A DNA stretch of 64,000 nt from Dechloromonas sp. Dech2017 (GCA_009469585.1 SSXW01000014.1:1-64000), one strand, 5' to 3'. Counted from the stretch's first letter, positions 33,643-43,023 are shown. Translations and numbers: made by a program. Notes: a model not told the origin generated them from the sequence alone.

Positions 33643-34434
33643 ATGCCCAAGTTCTCCCGTCTGGCTGCCCTGCTCATCGCCGGCGCCATCGTTTCCGCGC
33701 CTGCCCTGGCCGCCGACAAGGCCAAATCCTTCGCCACCGTCAACGGCCAGCCCATTTCCCAGGGCGTCTACAACGCCTTCCTGGCCGAACAGATGGCCCA
33801 GGGGGCGCCGGACTCGCCCGAACTGCAGGCCGCCGTCAAGGAAGAACTGGTGCGCCGCGAAATCCTCGCCCAGGAAGCCAAGAAGAAAGGCCTGGACAAG
33901 AACCCCAACCTGCAGGGCCAGATCGAACTGGCCAGGCAGGCCGTGCTGATCCGCGCCTTCCTGTCCGACTACGTCAAGGCCAACCCGATCAGCGAAGCCC
34001 AGCTCAAGGCCGAATACGAAGTCATCAAGAACAACCTGGGCAGCACCGAATACAAGGCCCGCCACGTACTGGTCGAGAAGGAAGAGGAAGCCAAGGCGAT
34101 CATCGCCCGCCTCGACAAGGGCGAGAAATTCGCCGACCTGGCCAAGCAGTCGAAGGATCCCGGTTCCAAGGACAAGGGTGGCGAACTCGGCTGGGCCTCG
34201 CCGAATTCCTACGTCAAGCCTTTCGGCGAAGCGCTCGGCAAGCTGAAAAAGGGCGAGTACACCAAGACCCCGGTGCATTCCGATTTCGGCTACCACGTCA
34301 TCCAGCTCGACGATTCGCGCCCGGCCAGCCCGCCGCCCTTCGAGCAGGTCAAGCCGCAGCTGCAGCAGCGCGCCAACCAGCAGTTGGTCGAAAAACTGGT
34401 CAAGGATCTGCGCGACAAGGCCAAGGTCAACTAA
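33643..34434 (+). CDS. Periplasmic parvulin-type peptidyl-prolyl isomerase
   Basis: This 263-aa secreted protein has a signal peptide LAALLIAGAIVSAPALAA, an N-terminal helical chaperone part with VNGQPISQGVYNAFL, and one rotamase domain with KARHVLVEKEEEA, GGELGWASP and SDFGYHVIQLDD. It should assist outer-membrane protein folding like PpiC or PrsA homologues; no lipobox is visible. ATG 33643 follows AAGGATAG. A strong terminator lies directly downstream. Confidence 0.9.
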   Translation: MPKFSRLAALLIAGAIVSAPALAADKAKSFATVNGQPISQGVYNAFLAEQMAQGAPDSPELQAAVKEELVRREILAQEAKKKGLDKNPNLQGQIELARQAVLIRAFLSDYVKANPISEAQLKAEYEVIKNNLGSTEYKARHVLVEKEEEAKAIIARLDKGEKFADLAKQSKDPGSKDKGGELGWASPNSYVKPFGEALGKLKKGEYTKTPVHSDFGYHVIQLDDSRPASPPPFEQVKPQLQQRANQQLVEKLVKDLRDKAKVN

Positions 34435-34453
34435 TCGCCGGCCAGCCATGCGA

Positions 34454-34485
34454 AAATGCCCACCTCAACGGTGGGCATTTTTCTT
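34454..34485 (+). terminator. Rho-independent terminator after parvulin gene
   Basis: AAATGCCCACC and GGTGGGCATTT form an exact 11-bp stem with a TCAAC loop, followed by a T-rich run. It ends the isomerase transcript and separates it from the HDOD gene that starts at 34498. Confidence 0.9.
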
Positions 34486-34497
34486 TGGGGGCCCCTC

Positions 34498-35826
34498 ATG
34501 TTCGGCAGCCTGAAAAAACTGTTTGGCAGGAGCGAAGACAAGCCGGAAAGCCGCCTTGCCGACCCTGGCCAGGAAAGCCGGCAGGCGTGCCACGACCTGG
34601 CGCCCTTCCTGCGCCGGGAAGCGGTTTTCGACCGCAACCACCGGCTCTCCGGCCATCTCTTCTACCTCCAGGGTGCCAGCCTGCTGGCCAACGCCGAACC
34701 GGCCCGGCAGGCAGCGCTGGACCAGATGCTGATCGACACCCTCAATGCCAGCCCTGATGCCTGGAACGCCAGTCGCGCCTACCTGCCGCTCAGTTCGGCC
34801 AGCCTCGGCCTGGACGCCCTGGACCGCCTGAAGGCCGACAACGTCGTGCTGCTCGTGCAGTTGGCCGAGGATGCCGAAGCCGACCTGGTCGGCGAGGCGA
34901 TCGAAGGGCTGCACGGGCGGGGCATGCTGGTCGGCCTCTTTCGCCAGCCGAAAAATCCGGCCTTCGGCAAGGTCATCGCCCTGGTCGACTACGCTGCCAT
35001 CGACATCGCCGGCAACGACGCCAATGCCGCCCGTGATTTCTCGGCGGCCGTGCGTTCCGCCGGCCATGCCAAGGCCCACCAGTTGCTGGCCTGCCATGTC
35101 GAGACGGTGGACGACCACGGCTTTTGCCAGCAATGGCACTACGACCATTTTCACGGCCGCTTCGCCAGCGACCCGGCCGGCGTGTCGAGCGACAAGGCGG
35201 GCGACCCGCACAAGGCGCAACTGCTCAACCTGATGCGCCTGGTCCAGGGCGATGCCGAGATTCCCGAGATCGCCGCTGCCATGAAGCAGGACCCGCTGCT
35301 CAGTTTCCGCATCTTGCGCTACCTCAATTCGCCAGCGATCGGACTCACCCATCGTATCGAATCGCTCGAGCAGGCCCTGATCATCCTCGGCCGCCAGCGC
35401 CTGACCCGCTGGCTGGCGGTGCTGCTCTTCTCGGTGCGCGACCCGCATTTCGGCGACTGGCTGCTGATCGAGAACGCGCTGACCCGCGGCCGGCTGATGG
35501 AAGTGCTGGCCGAGCAGGCGATGCCCGGCCAGTCGCACGATCCGCTTTTCCTGACCGGCATTTTTTCGCAACTCGACCGCCTGTTGCGCCGCCCGCTGGC
35601 CGAGATTCTCAACGACATCCCGATTGCCGAGGCCATCCGCCAGGCGCTGACCGAGCACACCGGCCCCTATGCCCCGCTGCTCGCCGTCGCCGAGGCGAGC
35701 GAGGCCTTCGACCTGCCGCGCATGCGGGAAGCTGCCCGGCTGGCCGGGGTCGAGCCGGAATCGGTCAACCGGGCGCTACTCGCCGCCACGGCCTGGGCCA
35801 GCGAAGTCACCGGCTACTGGGAATAA
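34498..35826 (+). CDS. EAL/HDOD (YuxH-type) signalling protein
   Basis: This 442-aa protein has an N-terminal EAL-like domain (FLRREAVFDRNHRLSGHLFYL in the position of the family start) that lacks an intact EAL catalytic motif. An HDOD domain follows at about 235-420 (LLNLMRLVQGDAEIPEIA, LLSFRILRYLNSPAIGL, SLEQALIILGRQRLTRWL). Such proteins are non-catalytic signalling or scaffold proteins often linked to cyclic di-GMP control. The frame is open upstream through the terminator; ATG 34498 is the first sensible start. Confidence 0.85.
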   Translation: MFGSLKKLFGRSEDKPESRLADPGQESRQACHDLAPFLRREAVFDRNHRLSGHLFYLQGASLLANAEPARQAALDQMLIDTLNASPDAWNASRAYLPLSSASLGLDALDRLKADNVVLLVQLAEDAEADLVGEAIEGLHGRGMLVGLFRQPKNPAFGKVIALVDYAAIDIAGNDANAARDFSAAVRSAGHAKAHQLLACHVETVDDHGFCQQWHYDHFHGRFASDPAGVSSDKAGDPHKAQLLNLMRLVQGDAEIPEIAAAMKQDPLLSFRILRYLNSPAIGLTHRIESLEQALIILGRQRLTRWLAVLLFSVRDPHFGDWLLIENALTRGRLMEVLAEQAMPGQSHDPLFLTGIFSQLDRLLRRPLAEILNDIPIAEAIRQALTEHTGPYAPLLAVAEASEAFDLPRMREAARLAGVEPESVNRALLAATAWASEVTGYWE

Positions 35827-35899
35827 TCGGCGGGATTTGTCGGGAAACTTGATGCAGGTTCACGCCTTGGCCGGCTATCGCTGGCTAAATGCCGCTCCC

Positions 35900-37147
35900 A
35901 TGGCGCTCCGTTTTCTTTCCATCCTGCTCGGCCTGGCCGCGGCGCTGCCGGCCTTCGCCGAGCAGTCGCTGCAAACCTGGCTCGACATGGCCCGTCCGGG
36001 CAGCGTGCTGCGCCTGCCGGCCGGCACCTACCGCGGGCCGGCGGTGATCGACAAGCCGCTGACCGTCGACGGCAACGGCCAGGTCATCGTCGACAACGGC
36101 GGCCGCGGCACGGTGCTGACCATCTCGGCCAGCCAGGTCACCGTGCGCGGCCTGACCCTGCGCGGCAGCGGCGATTCGCACGACGCCATCGACGGCGCCA
36201 TCATGGTCACCGAGGGCCGCGACCTGCTGATCGAGAACAACGTCATCGAAGACGTGCTGTTCGGCATTTCCCTGCACCGCACCACCGACAGCGTCGTGCG
36301 CCGCAACCGCATCCGCTCGCGGGGCGAGGATTCGGCCGAGCGCGGCGACGGCATCCGCATCTGGTACAGCACCGGCAACCGCATCGAAGACAACGACATC
36401 GCCCACATCCGCGACATCACGGTCAGCAACTCGCCGCACAATCGCTACACCGGCAACACCATCCGCGACAGCCGGCGCGCCTTCAATTTCCTCTTCTCGC
36501 ATCGCAGCATCGTCGAGCGCAACCGGCTGGAAAAGAACTCGACCGGCATCATCGCCCTCAATTCGGAAGGCATGATCATCCGCCACAACCGCATCCTGCA
36601 CGCCATGGACGCCTCGGGAGCCGGCGTCGCCCTCAAGGAAACTTCCGCGGCGCTGGTCCAGGGCAACGAGATCGTTCATTGCGCCCACGGCATCATGGCC
36701 GATTCGCCGATGAATCCGCTCAACCGCATCGTCTTCATCGACAACCTGATCGCCCACAACATCACCGGCATCTACTTCTACGGCGCCAAGGGCGGCCACA
36801 TCGCCCTCAACAACACCTTCCGGAGCAACCTGTGGCCGGTGACGGCGGTCGGCGACGGCGATCCGCTCAACGACACCTGGTGGGGCAACAGCTGGGATAC
36901 CTATGAAGGCTTCGACCTCGACGGCGACGGCTTTGGCGACCGGCCGCACGAGGTGCATGCCTGGGCCGACCGGATCTGGATCGAAACGCCGGCCGCCACC
37001 TTCTTCCGCAATTCGCCGGTGCTCGAACTGCTCGATTTCCTCGAACGCCTCGCCCCCTTCTCGTCGCCGACCCTGATCCTGCGCGACACGGCGCCGCGCA
37101 TGAGCAAGACTCGAACCCCGCGGCCGACAGCCGGAAACGAACGATGA
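35900..37147 (+). CDS. NosD-like right-handed beta-helix protein
   Basis: This 415-aa exported protein has a signal peptide MALRFLSILLGLAAALPAFA and then periodic beta-helix repeats (LLIENNVIEDVLFGISLH, NRIEDNDIAHI, MIIRHNRIL). These are typical of NosD, which aids copper-site maturation of nitrous oxide reductase. ATG 35900 gives a standard signal peptide; ATG 35852, with GGGAAA upstream, would add 16 residues. No nosZ, nosR, nosF or nosY is nearby, so it is an orphan here and may serve another periplasmic function. Confidence 0.75.
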   Translation: MALRFLSILLGLAAALPAFAEQSLQTWLDMARPGSVLRLPAGTYRGPAVIDKPLTVDGNGQVIVDNGGRGTVLTISASQVTVRGLTLRGSGDSHDAIDGAIMVTEGRDLLIENNVIEDVLFGISLHRTTDSVVRRNRIRSRGEDSAERGDGIRIWYSTGNRIEDNDIAHIRDITVSNSPHNRYTGNTIRDSRRAFNFLFSHRSIVERNRLEKNSTGIIALNSEGMIIRHNRILHAMDASGAGVALKETSAALVQGNEIVHCAHGIMADSPMNPLNRIVFIDNLIAHNITGIYFYGAKGGHIALNNTFRSNLWPVTAVGDGDPLNDTWWGNSWDTYEGFDLDGDGFGDRPHEVHAWADRIWIETPAATFFRNSPVLELLDFLERLAPFSSPTLILRDTAPRMSKTRTPRPTAGNER

Positions 37148-37173
37148 ACGGACGCCGTCGGCGCTGACCAATC

Positions 37174-37210
37174 GCTGCGGTCAACCGGAAAAACGGGCAA
37201 AAATCGAAAT
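37174..37210 (+). repeat. Dispersed GCGGTCAACC/A-tract repeat
   Basis: GCTGCGGTCAACCGG, then an A tract, GGGC, a second A tract and TCGAAAT, lies in the gap between the NosD-like gene and the HDOD gene. It is one of the intergenic copies of the family described in the findings. Confidence 0.6.
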
Positions 37211-37265
37211 CGCTCGGCCGGGACAGACCATGCTGATCGGCGCCGAATGAAGATCCGGCGGCCGG

Positions 37266-38111
37266 TCAGTGGATGCTGTCCTGCATGTCCTCGATCAGGT
37301 CGTCCACTGCGCCCAGCGACAACCCCAGGCAGACGCAGGCACTCTCCGCCGCCTTCGACCATTCGTGGTCGCGGGTGCCGCGGCCATCCAGGCGAATGAT
37401 GTGCTCGGCCAGCACGCAGACCGAAATCAGCCGGCGAACCGCATCCGACACCCGCCCCGGCTCGGTCAGCACCCGGTAATCGTGGTGATGCAGCACACCT
37501 TCGGCGATGACGTCGGCCAGATGCCAGCGACGAGCCAGGAAATAGCCGACCACGGCGTGGTTGGTGCCGAGCATGCCATCCTCGACCTCGGTAAACAAGC
37601 GGTCCTCAGCGGCGTTGGCGGCGGCCAGCGCCTCCTTGGCCTTGGGAAAGCGCTTGACGAGGAGGGGGATGCCGCAATCGTGAAAGAGGCCGAAAGTGTA
37701 GGCCACGTCCGGCCGCACGCCGCCCAGGTGCATGGCCAGCTCGGCCGACATGGCGGAAGTCCGCGCCGCGCTTTCCCAGAAGCGCTCCATCGCCGCATCC
37801 TGCCGGTCGGACAAGGCCAGCCGGAGAAGGTGACAAACGGTCAGGTTGAAAACCTGGTTCGAGCCGAGCACGCTGAGGGCCTGGGCGATCGACGTCAGCT
37901 TGCGCCCCGAGGCAAAAGCCGGCGAATTGGCGATCTGCATGACATGCCCGGCCAGGGCGACATCGCGGCTGATCAGGCGGGCGATTTCCCGCTGGTCGGC
38001 AGCTTCCTTCTTCAGTTCGGTGTCGATGGCAACCAGGATGGCCGGCGACGGCGGGATATCGATGCCGTTCAGCATGCCCTGCAACTGGTTTTCCTGAGCA
38101 AGTGCATTCAT
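37266..38111 (-). CDS. HDOD-domain signalling protein
   Basis: This 281-aa protein is a stand-alone HDOD domain with PPSPAILVAIDTELKK, DVALAGHVMQIANSPAF, SIAQALSVLGSNQVFNL and a C-terminal HD-like part (FGLFHDCGIPLL, GVLHHHDYR). HDOD proteins take part in signalling and gene regulation without known enzymatic activity. ATG 38111 has GGAG 8 nt upstream; a TTG one codon upstream is less likely. It is convergent with the NosD-like gene and follows cysB on the same strand. Confidence 0.88.
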   Translation of the reverse strand: MNALAQENQLQGMLNGIDIPPSPAILVAIDTELKKEAADQREIARLISRDVALAGHVMQIANSPAFASGRKLTSIAQALSVLGSNQVFNLTVCHLLRLALSDRQDAAMERFWESAARTSAMSAELAMHLGGVRPDVAYTFGLFHDCGIPLLVKRFPKAKEALAAANAAEDRLFTEVEDGMLGTNHAVVGYFLARRWHLADVIAEGVLHHHDYRVLTEPGRVSDAVRRLISVCVLAEHIIRLDGRGTRDHEWSKAAESACVCLGLSLGAVDDLIEDMQDSIH

Positions 38112-38176
38112 CAAAAAGTCTCCGGGAACAAGCGGCAGTTTACCCCATCCCCAAGCCCGTGCAAACCGGCCGGGAT

Positions 38177-39118
38177 CTACAGCTGGTAGGCATCGCCACC
38201 GCCCTGCAAAGCCATGTCGACGACCCGCCGCGACAAATGGGGCGCGAACAGGGTGATGAAATCGTAATCGTAGCGGCGCAGGTAGCTGCCGCGGCGCAGG
38301 GCCAGCCGCGTCGTGTTCGATTCGAACAGATGCGAGGCATCGAGGGCGACCAGACCACTGTCGCGCTGGGCGTCGAAGGCGATGCCGGCAATGATGCCCA
38401 GGCCGAGGCCGAGGCTAACGTAGGTCTTGATGACGTCGGCGTCGAGCGCCGTCAAGGCGATGTTGGGCTGCACGTCGATGCGCTCGAAGGCGCGGTTGAT
38501 GCGCGAGCGGCCGGTGAAGGCGGTGTCGTAGGTGATCAGCGGCCAGCGCGCCAGTTCGGCCAGGGCGAGCGGCTGCGACTGAAGGATGGGATGGCCGGCC
38601 GGGGCGATCACGCAGTGGTTCCACTGGCGCACCGGCAGCGTGATCAGCTGCGAATACTGGTCGAGCGACTCGGTGGCGATGCCGATGTCGACCTCGCCGG
38701 CCACCACCCATTCGGCGATCTGCACCGGGCTGCCCTGGTGCATCTCGAGCTTGACCCGCGGATGCTGGGCGACGAAGTCGCGGACCACCACCGGCAGCGC
38801 GTAGCGGGCCTGGGTGTGGGTGGCGGCGAGGACCAGCCGGCCGCTGTCGCCGGTGGCGAAGTCGGCGCTGGCCCGCTTCAGGTTCTCGGCTTCGCGCAGG
38901 ATGCGCTCGGCGATGTCGAGCACGACCTGCCCGGGCTCGGTAACGCCGGTGAAACGCTTGCCGCTGCGCTCGAAAATGGCCACCCCGAGCTCGTCCTCGA
39001 GCAGCTTGACCTGCTTGGAAATGCCCGGCTGCGAGGTATAGAGCGTCTCCGCCGCCTCCGAAACATTGAGTCCCTGGCGCTGGATTTCGACGATGTAACG
39101 CAGTTGCTGGAGTTTCAT
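38177..39118 (-). CDS. cysB: LysR-type regulator CysB
   Basis: This 313-aa regulator begins MKLQQLRYIVEIQRQGLNVS with a winged HTH (EAAETLYTSQPGISKQVK) and continues with the inducer-binding domain (ATHTQARYALP, VDIGIATE, TYDTAFTGRS), all typical of CysB. It activates sulfate assimilation when N-acetylserine is present. Its gene is divergent from the TSUP-cysI-DUF934-cysH cluster, the expected target, and the shared promoter region contains a long inverted repeat. Confidence 0.93.
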   Translation of the reverse strand: MKLQQLRYIVEIQRQGLNVSEAAETLYTSQPGISKQVKLLEDELGVAIFERSGKRFTGVTEPGQVVLDIAERILREAENLKRASADFATGDSGRLVLAATHTQARYALPVVVRDFVAQHPRVKLEMHQGSPVQIAEWVVAGEVDIGIATESLDQYSQLITLPVRQWNHCVIAPAGHPILQSQPLALAELARWPLITYDTAFTGRSRINRAFERIDVQPNIALTALDADVIKTYVSLGLGLGIIAGIAFDAQRDSGLVALDASHLFESNTTRLALRRGSYLRRYDYDFITLFAPHLSRRVVDMALQGGGDAYQL

Positions 39119-39133
39119 TTGAGGATCGAGGAT

Positions 39134-39186
39134 CGAGTTATTAGGATCGAGGGGGAGGTTGCTGGCAGCTCGATCTTAATAACTAG
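39134..39186. promoter_or_regulatory. Inverted repeat between cysB and cys cluster
   Basis: CGAGTTATTAGGATCGAG (39134-39151) and CTCGATCTTAATAACTAG (39169-39186) are inverted copies with 16 of 18 positions matching, 17 bp apart. GGATCGAG also repeats directly just upstream, at about 39123 and 39130. The position suits a CysB operator, but it could also be a hairpin in the cysB leader. Confidence 0.45.
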
Positions 39187-39248
39187 CTGCTATAACAATC
39201 TAACCCAATATTCTTTTTGATTCAAATCCCGGCTGCTACGATGCCGCC

Positions 39249-40025
39249 ATGGATTATCTGTACACCCTTTCCGGCTTTGTCGTCGGGGCCATCGTCGGCC
39301 TGACCGGCGTCGGCGGCGGCTCGCTGATGACGCCGCTGCTCGTGCTGCTGTTCGGCGTCTCGCCGGCCACCGCGGTCGGCACCGACCTGCTCTACGCCGC
39401 CATCACCAAGGCCGGCGGCACGGTGGCGCACGGCCGCAAGGGGCATATCGACTGGGCTATCACCGGCCGCCTGGCGGCGGGCAGCATCCCCGCCGCGGCG
39501 ATCACCGTCTGGGTGCTGTCGCAACTGCCCAAGGGCAGCAATGTCATCGGCCAGCTGATCTCGCACGGCCTGGGCTTCGCCCTGCTCCTCACCGCCATCG
39601 CCATCCTCTTCGGCCGCAAGCTGCGCGACTACGCCGGCCAGCACGAGGAATCGGCGCTGCGCCAGAAATACCTGGGCAAGATCACCATTCTCGTCGGCGC
39701 CATCCTCGGCGTCGTCGTCACCATTTCCTCGGTCGGTGCCGGCGCCCTCGGTGTCGCCGTGCTCTTCTTCCTCTACCCGAAACTTCCGCCGATCCGCATT
39801 GTCGGATCGGATGTCGCCCATGCCGTACCGCTGACCTTGGTCGCCGGCCTCGGCCACTGGATGCTCGGCGGTGTCGACTGGGCCCTGCTCGGCGCCCTGC
39901 TGCTCGGTTCGCTGCCCGGCATCTGGCTCGGCACCCACATTTCGGCCAAGGTGCCGGAACATATTCTCCGCCGCCTGCTCGCCTCGATGCTGGTCATCAT
40001 CGGCAGCAAGCTGGTCTTTGCCTAA
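39249..40025 (+). CDS. TSUP-family (TauE/SafE) permease
   Basis: This 258-aa inner-membrane protein has about eight spans and the family signature GFVVGAIVGLTGVGGGSLMTPLL. TSUP proteins move sulfite, sulfate or sulfonates. As first gene of a sulfate-assimilation operon next to cysB, it probably imports sulfate or exports excess sulfite. The cysI start follows after 8 nt. Confidence 0.88.
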   Translation: MDYLYTLSGFVVGAIVGLTGVGGGSLMTPLLVLLFGVSPATAVGTDLLYAAITKAGGTVAHGRKGHIDWAITGRLAAGSIPAAAITVWVLSQLPKGSNVIGQLISHGLGFALLLTAIAILFGRKLRDYAGQHEESALRQKYLGKITILVGAILGVVVTISSVGAGALGVAVLFFLYPKLPPIRIVGSDVAHAVPLTLVAGLGHWMLGGVDWALLGALLLGSLPGIWLGTHISAKVPEHILRRLLASMLVIIGSKLVFA

Positions 40026-40033
40026 GGAAACCC

Positions 40034-41725
40034 ATGTACCAATACGATGCCCTCGACCGCCAGCTGGTCAACGAACGCGTTGCCCAGTTCCGCGACCAGG
40101 TCGCCCGCTGGAAAGCCGGCGCCCTGAGCGATGACGAGTTCCGCCCGCTGCGCCTGCAGAACGGCCTGTACATCCAGCGCCATGCGCCGATGTTCCGCAT
40201 CGCCGTGCCCTACGGCATGCTGAACTCGGCCCAGATGCGCACCCTGGCCAGCGTGGCGACGCAGTACGACCGCGGCTACGGCCATTTCACGACGCGCCAC
40301 AACCTGCAGCTGAACTGGCCAAAGATCGAGGACGTTCCCGACATCCTCGCCGAGCTGGCCAAGGTCGACATGCACGCCATCCAGACTTCCGGCAACTGCC
40401 TGCGCAACATCACCACCGACCAGTTCGCCGGCGTCGCCGCCGACGAGATCATCGACCCGCGCCCGCTCGCCGAGATCCTCCGCCAGTGGACCACCTTCCA
40501 CCCGGAATTCGCCTTCCTGCCGCGCAAGTTCAAGATCGCCATTTCCGGCACCCGCGACGATCGCGCCGTCACCTGGTTCCACGACATCGGCCTGCATCTG
40601 AAGGAGCAGGATGGTCAGGTCGGCTTCACGGTGATCGTTGGCGGCGGCCTCGGCCGCACCCCGATCCGCGGCCAGGTGGTGCGTGAATTCCTGCCCTGGC
40701 AGCACATCCTGACCTATTGCGAGGCCATCCTCCGCGTCTATAACCGCTACGGCCGGCGCGACAACGCCTACAAGGCGCGCATCAAGATCCTCGTCCAGGC
40801 GCTTGGCGTCGATGCCTTCGCCGAGCAGGTCGAGGCCGAATGGGCGCATAGCAAGGACGGCCCGGCGACCATCACCCAGGCCGAGTTCGACCGCGTCGCC
40901 GCCCATTTCGGCGCCCCGGCCTACCAGAGCCTGTCGCCGCTCGATGCCGCCTTCGCGGAAAAAATCCAGCATGAAAAATCGTTCAGAAACTGGGTCGACC
41001 GCAACACCCACGCCCACAAGGCACCCGGCTACGTCGCCGTCACCCTGTCGCTGAAAAAGCACGGCGTGCCGCCCGGCGACATCACTTCCGGGCAGATGCT
41101 GGCGGTGGCCGACCTGGCCGACCGCTACAGCTTCGGCGAGCTGCGCATCAGCCACGAGCAGAACATCATCCTGGCCGACGTCCGGCAGGCCGACCTCCAC
41201 GACCTCTGGCAGCAGGCCAAGGCAGCCGGCCTGGCGACGCCCAACACCGGCCTGTTGACCGGCATCATCTGCTGCCCGGGCGGCGATTTCTGCGACCTGG
41301 CCAACGCCAAGTCGATTCCCATCGCCAACGCCATCCAGGCCCGTTTCGACGATCTCGACTACCTCTTCGACATCGGCGAGATCGACCTCAACATCTCCGG
41401 CTGCATGAATGCCTGCGGCCACCACCACGTCGGCCACATCGGCGTGCTCGGCGTCGACAAGAACGACGCCGAGTTCTACCAGGTGACGTTGGGCGGCCGC
41501 CAGGGCAACGATGCCAAGCTCGGCAAGGTGATCGGCCCCTCGTTCGCCGCCGGCGAAATGCCGGATGTCGTCGACAAGATCATCAAGGTTTACCTGGAAA
41601 ACCGTCACGCCGACGAGCGTTTCCTCGACACCTTCGATCGCATCGGCATCGACCCCTTCAAGAACCGCGTTTACGAAGGCCGCGCCCACGGCAAGGCCAA
41701 GGCAGCAGAAAAGGAGGCCGCATAA
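40034..41725 (+). CDS. cysI: Sulfite reductase hemoprotein
   Basis: This 563-aa siroheme/[4Fe-4S] enzyme reduces sulfite to sulfide. The cluster ligands are visible in ICCPGGDFCDLANAKS and LNISGCMNACGHHHVGHIG; substrate-side motifs are TRHNLQLNWP and QTSGNCLRNITTD. It belongs to the nitrite/sulfite reductase family found beside DUF934 proteins. No cysJ flavoprotein is seen, so the electron donor may be ferredoxin or another partner. AAGGAAA precedes the ATG. Confidence 0.93.
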   Translation: MYQYDALDRQLVNERVAQFRDQVARWKAGALSDDEFRPLRLQNGLYIQRHAPMFRIAVPYGMLNSAQMRTLASVATQYDRGYGHFTTRHNLQLNWPKIEDVPDILAELAKVDMHAIQTSGNCLRNITTDQFAGVAADEIIDPRPLAEILRQWTTFHPEFAFLPRKFKIAISGTRDDRAVTWFHDIGLHLKEQDGQVGFTVIVGGGLGRTPIRGQVVREFLPWQHILTYCEAILRVYNRYGRRDNAYKARIKILVQALGVDAFAEQVEAEWAHSKDGPATITQAEFDRVAAHFGAPAYQSLSPLDAAFAEKIQHEKSFRNWVDRNTHAHKAPGYVAVTLSLKKHGVPPGDITSGQMLAVADLADRYSFGELRISHEQNIILADVRQADLHDLWQQAKAAGLATPNTGLLTGIICCPGGDFCDLANAKSIPIANAIQARFDDLDYLFDIGEIDLNISGCMNACGHHHVGHIGVLGVDKNDAEFYQVTLGGRQGNDAKLGKVIGPSFAAGEMPDVVDKIIKVYLENRHADERFLDTFDRIGIDPFKNRVYEGRAHGKAKAAEKEAA

Positions 41726-42234
41726 TGGCGCAACTGATCAAGAACCATTCGCCGGCCAGCGATAGCTGGAGCGTCCTCCAGCTGGCCGAAGGCGAAACGC
41801 CGGAAACGGTGGCCCTGCCGGCCGGCGACGTCATCTTCCCGCTCGCCGTGTGGCTGGCCCGCAAGGCCGAGATCGTCTCCTGCCACAAGCGCATCGGCCT
41901 GCTGCTGCAGCCCGACGAGCCAGTCGAGGCAGTCGCCGGCGACCTCGAGTACTTCATCGTCATCGCCGTCAATTTTCCCAAGTTCGTCGATGGCCGCGGC
42001 TACTCGACCGCCGCCCTGCTCCGCCAGCGCTACCGCTACGAGGGCGAACTGCGCGCCGTCGGCGACGTGCTGCACGACCAGCTCTTCTACCTGAAGCGCG
42101 TCGGCTTCGACAGCTACGCGCTGAAGGAAGGCAAGGACCCGGCCGTCGCCCTCCAGTCCGCCTTCGCCACCTTCGGCGACTCCTACCAGGCATCGACCGA
42201 CCAGCCCCAACCCCTCTTCCGCCGCCGCGCCTGA
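41725..42234 (+). CDS. DUF934 protein of sulfate assimilation
   Basis: This 169-aa protein shows VFPLAVWL-like (VIFPLAVWLARKAE), FPKFVDGRGYSTAALLR and GDVLHDQLFYLKRVGFDSY, the diagnostic DUF934 sequence. The family is nearly always encoded between cysI-type and cysH-type genes and is thought to assist sulfite reduction, but its activity is not established. AAGGAGG lies 7 nt upstream and its ATG overlaps the cysI stop by 1 nt. Confidence 0.9.
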   Translation: MAQLIKNHSPASDSWSVLQLAEGETPETVALPAGDVIFPLAVWLARKAEIVSCHKRIGLLLQPDEPVEAVAGDLEYFIVIAVNFPKFVDGRGYSTAALLRQRYRYEGELRAVGDVLHDQLFYLKRVGFDSYALKEGKDPAVALQSAFATFGDSYQASTDQPQPLFRRRA

Positions 42235-42247
42235 TCGCCCGAAACGC

Positions 42248-42967
42248 ATGAACCCCAGCCTGCTCAACATCACCCCCGAACTGACCGCCAGCGTCGCCGA
42301 CAAGACCCAGGCCGCCAGGACGCTGCTCGCCGAAATCGCCCGCGACTTCCCGCCGGTCACCTTCGCCAACAGTCTGGGCGCCGAGGACATGGTGCTCACC
42401 GACCTGATCGTCGAAGCCAAGCTGCCGATCGAGATCTTCAGCCTGGACACCGGCCGCCTGCCGCTCGAGACCTACGACCTGATCGCTGCGGTCGACAAGC
42501 ATTACGGCCTGAAATTGAAAATCTACTTCCCGCAGGCCGAAGAGGTCGAAGCCTTCGTGCGCAACCATGGCATCAACGGTTTCTACGACTCGGTGACGCT
42601 GCGCAAGGCCTGCTGCCACGCCCGCAAGGTCGAGCCGCTGAAACGCGCCCTGGCCGGCAAGCGGGCCTGGATCACCGGCCTGCGCGCCCAGCAGGCGGCC
42701 ACCCGGACCGGCCTGCCGCTGCGCGAGTACGACGAAGGCAACGGCCTGGAAAAATTCAACCCGCTCGCCGACTGGACGGAAAAGGAAGTGTGGGCCTACA
42801 TCAAGCAGAACGGCGTGCCCTACAACGCGCTGCACGAGAAGTTCTACCCGAGCATCGGCTGCGCCCCGTGCACCCGCGCCATTTCCCCCGGCGAAGACAT
42901 CCGCGCCGGCCGCTGGTGGTGGGAGAATCCGGAATCCAAGGAATGCGGCCTGCACGTCAAGGGCTGA
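42248..42967 (+). CDS. cysH: Adenylyl-sulfate (APS/PAPS) reductase
   Basis: This 239-aa enzyme reduces activated sulfate to sulfite. The cysteines KACCHARKVEPL and IGCAPCTRAI are the ligands of the [4Fe-4S] cluster typical of APS-reducing enzymes, and the C-terminal Cys is in KECGLH. TFANSLGAEDMVL and SLDTGRLPLETY are the substrate motifs. The extra cysteines suggest APS rather than PAPS as substrate. It ends the cys operon in this window; the ATP sulfurylase is not nearby. Confidence 0.92.
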   Translation: MNPSLLNITPELTASVADKTQAARTLLAEIARDFPPVTFANSLGAEDMVLTDLIVEAKLPIEIFSLDTGRLPLETYDLIAAVDKHYGLKLKIYFPQAEEVEAFVRNHGINGFYDSVTLRKACCHARKVEPLKRALAGKRAWITGLRAQQAATRTGLPLREYDEGNGLEKFNPLADWTEKEVWAYIKQNGVPYNALHEKFYPSIGCAPCTRAISPGEDIRAGRWWWENPESKECGLHVKG

Positions 42968-43023
42968 TCCGCACCCGGGCCGGCTGAACGGGCCGGCTGC
43001 GTCTGGTCAACGACCGCTCTGCC

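Noticed and set aside
42968..43023. Small gene between cysH and the hybrid kinase
   Set aside because: Only 56 bp, no start codon with a ribosome-binding site; just the gap between convergent genes.
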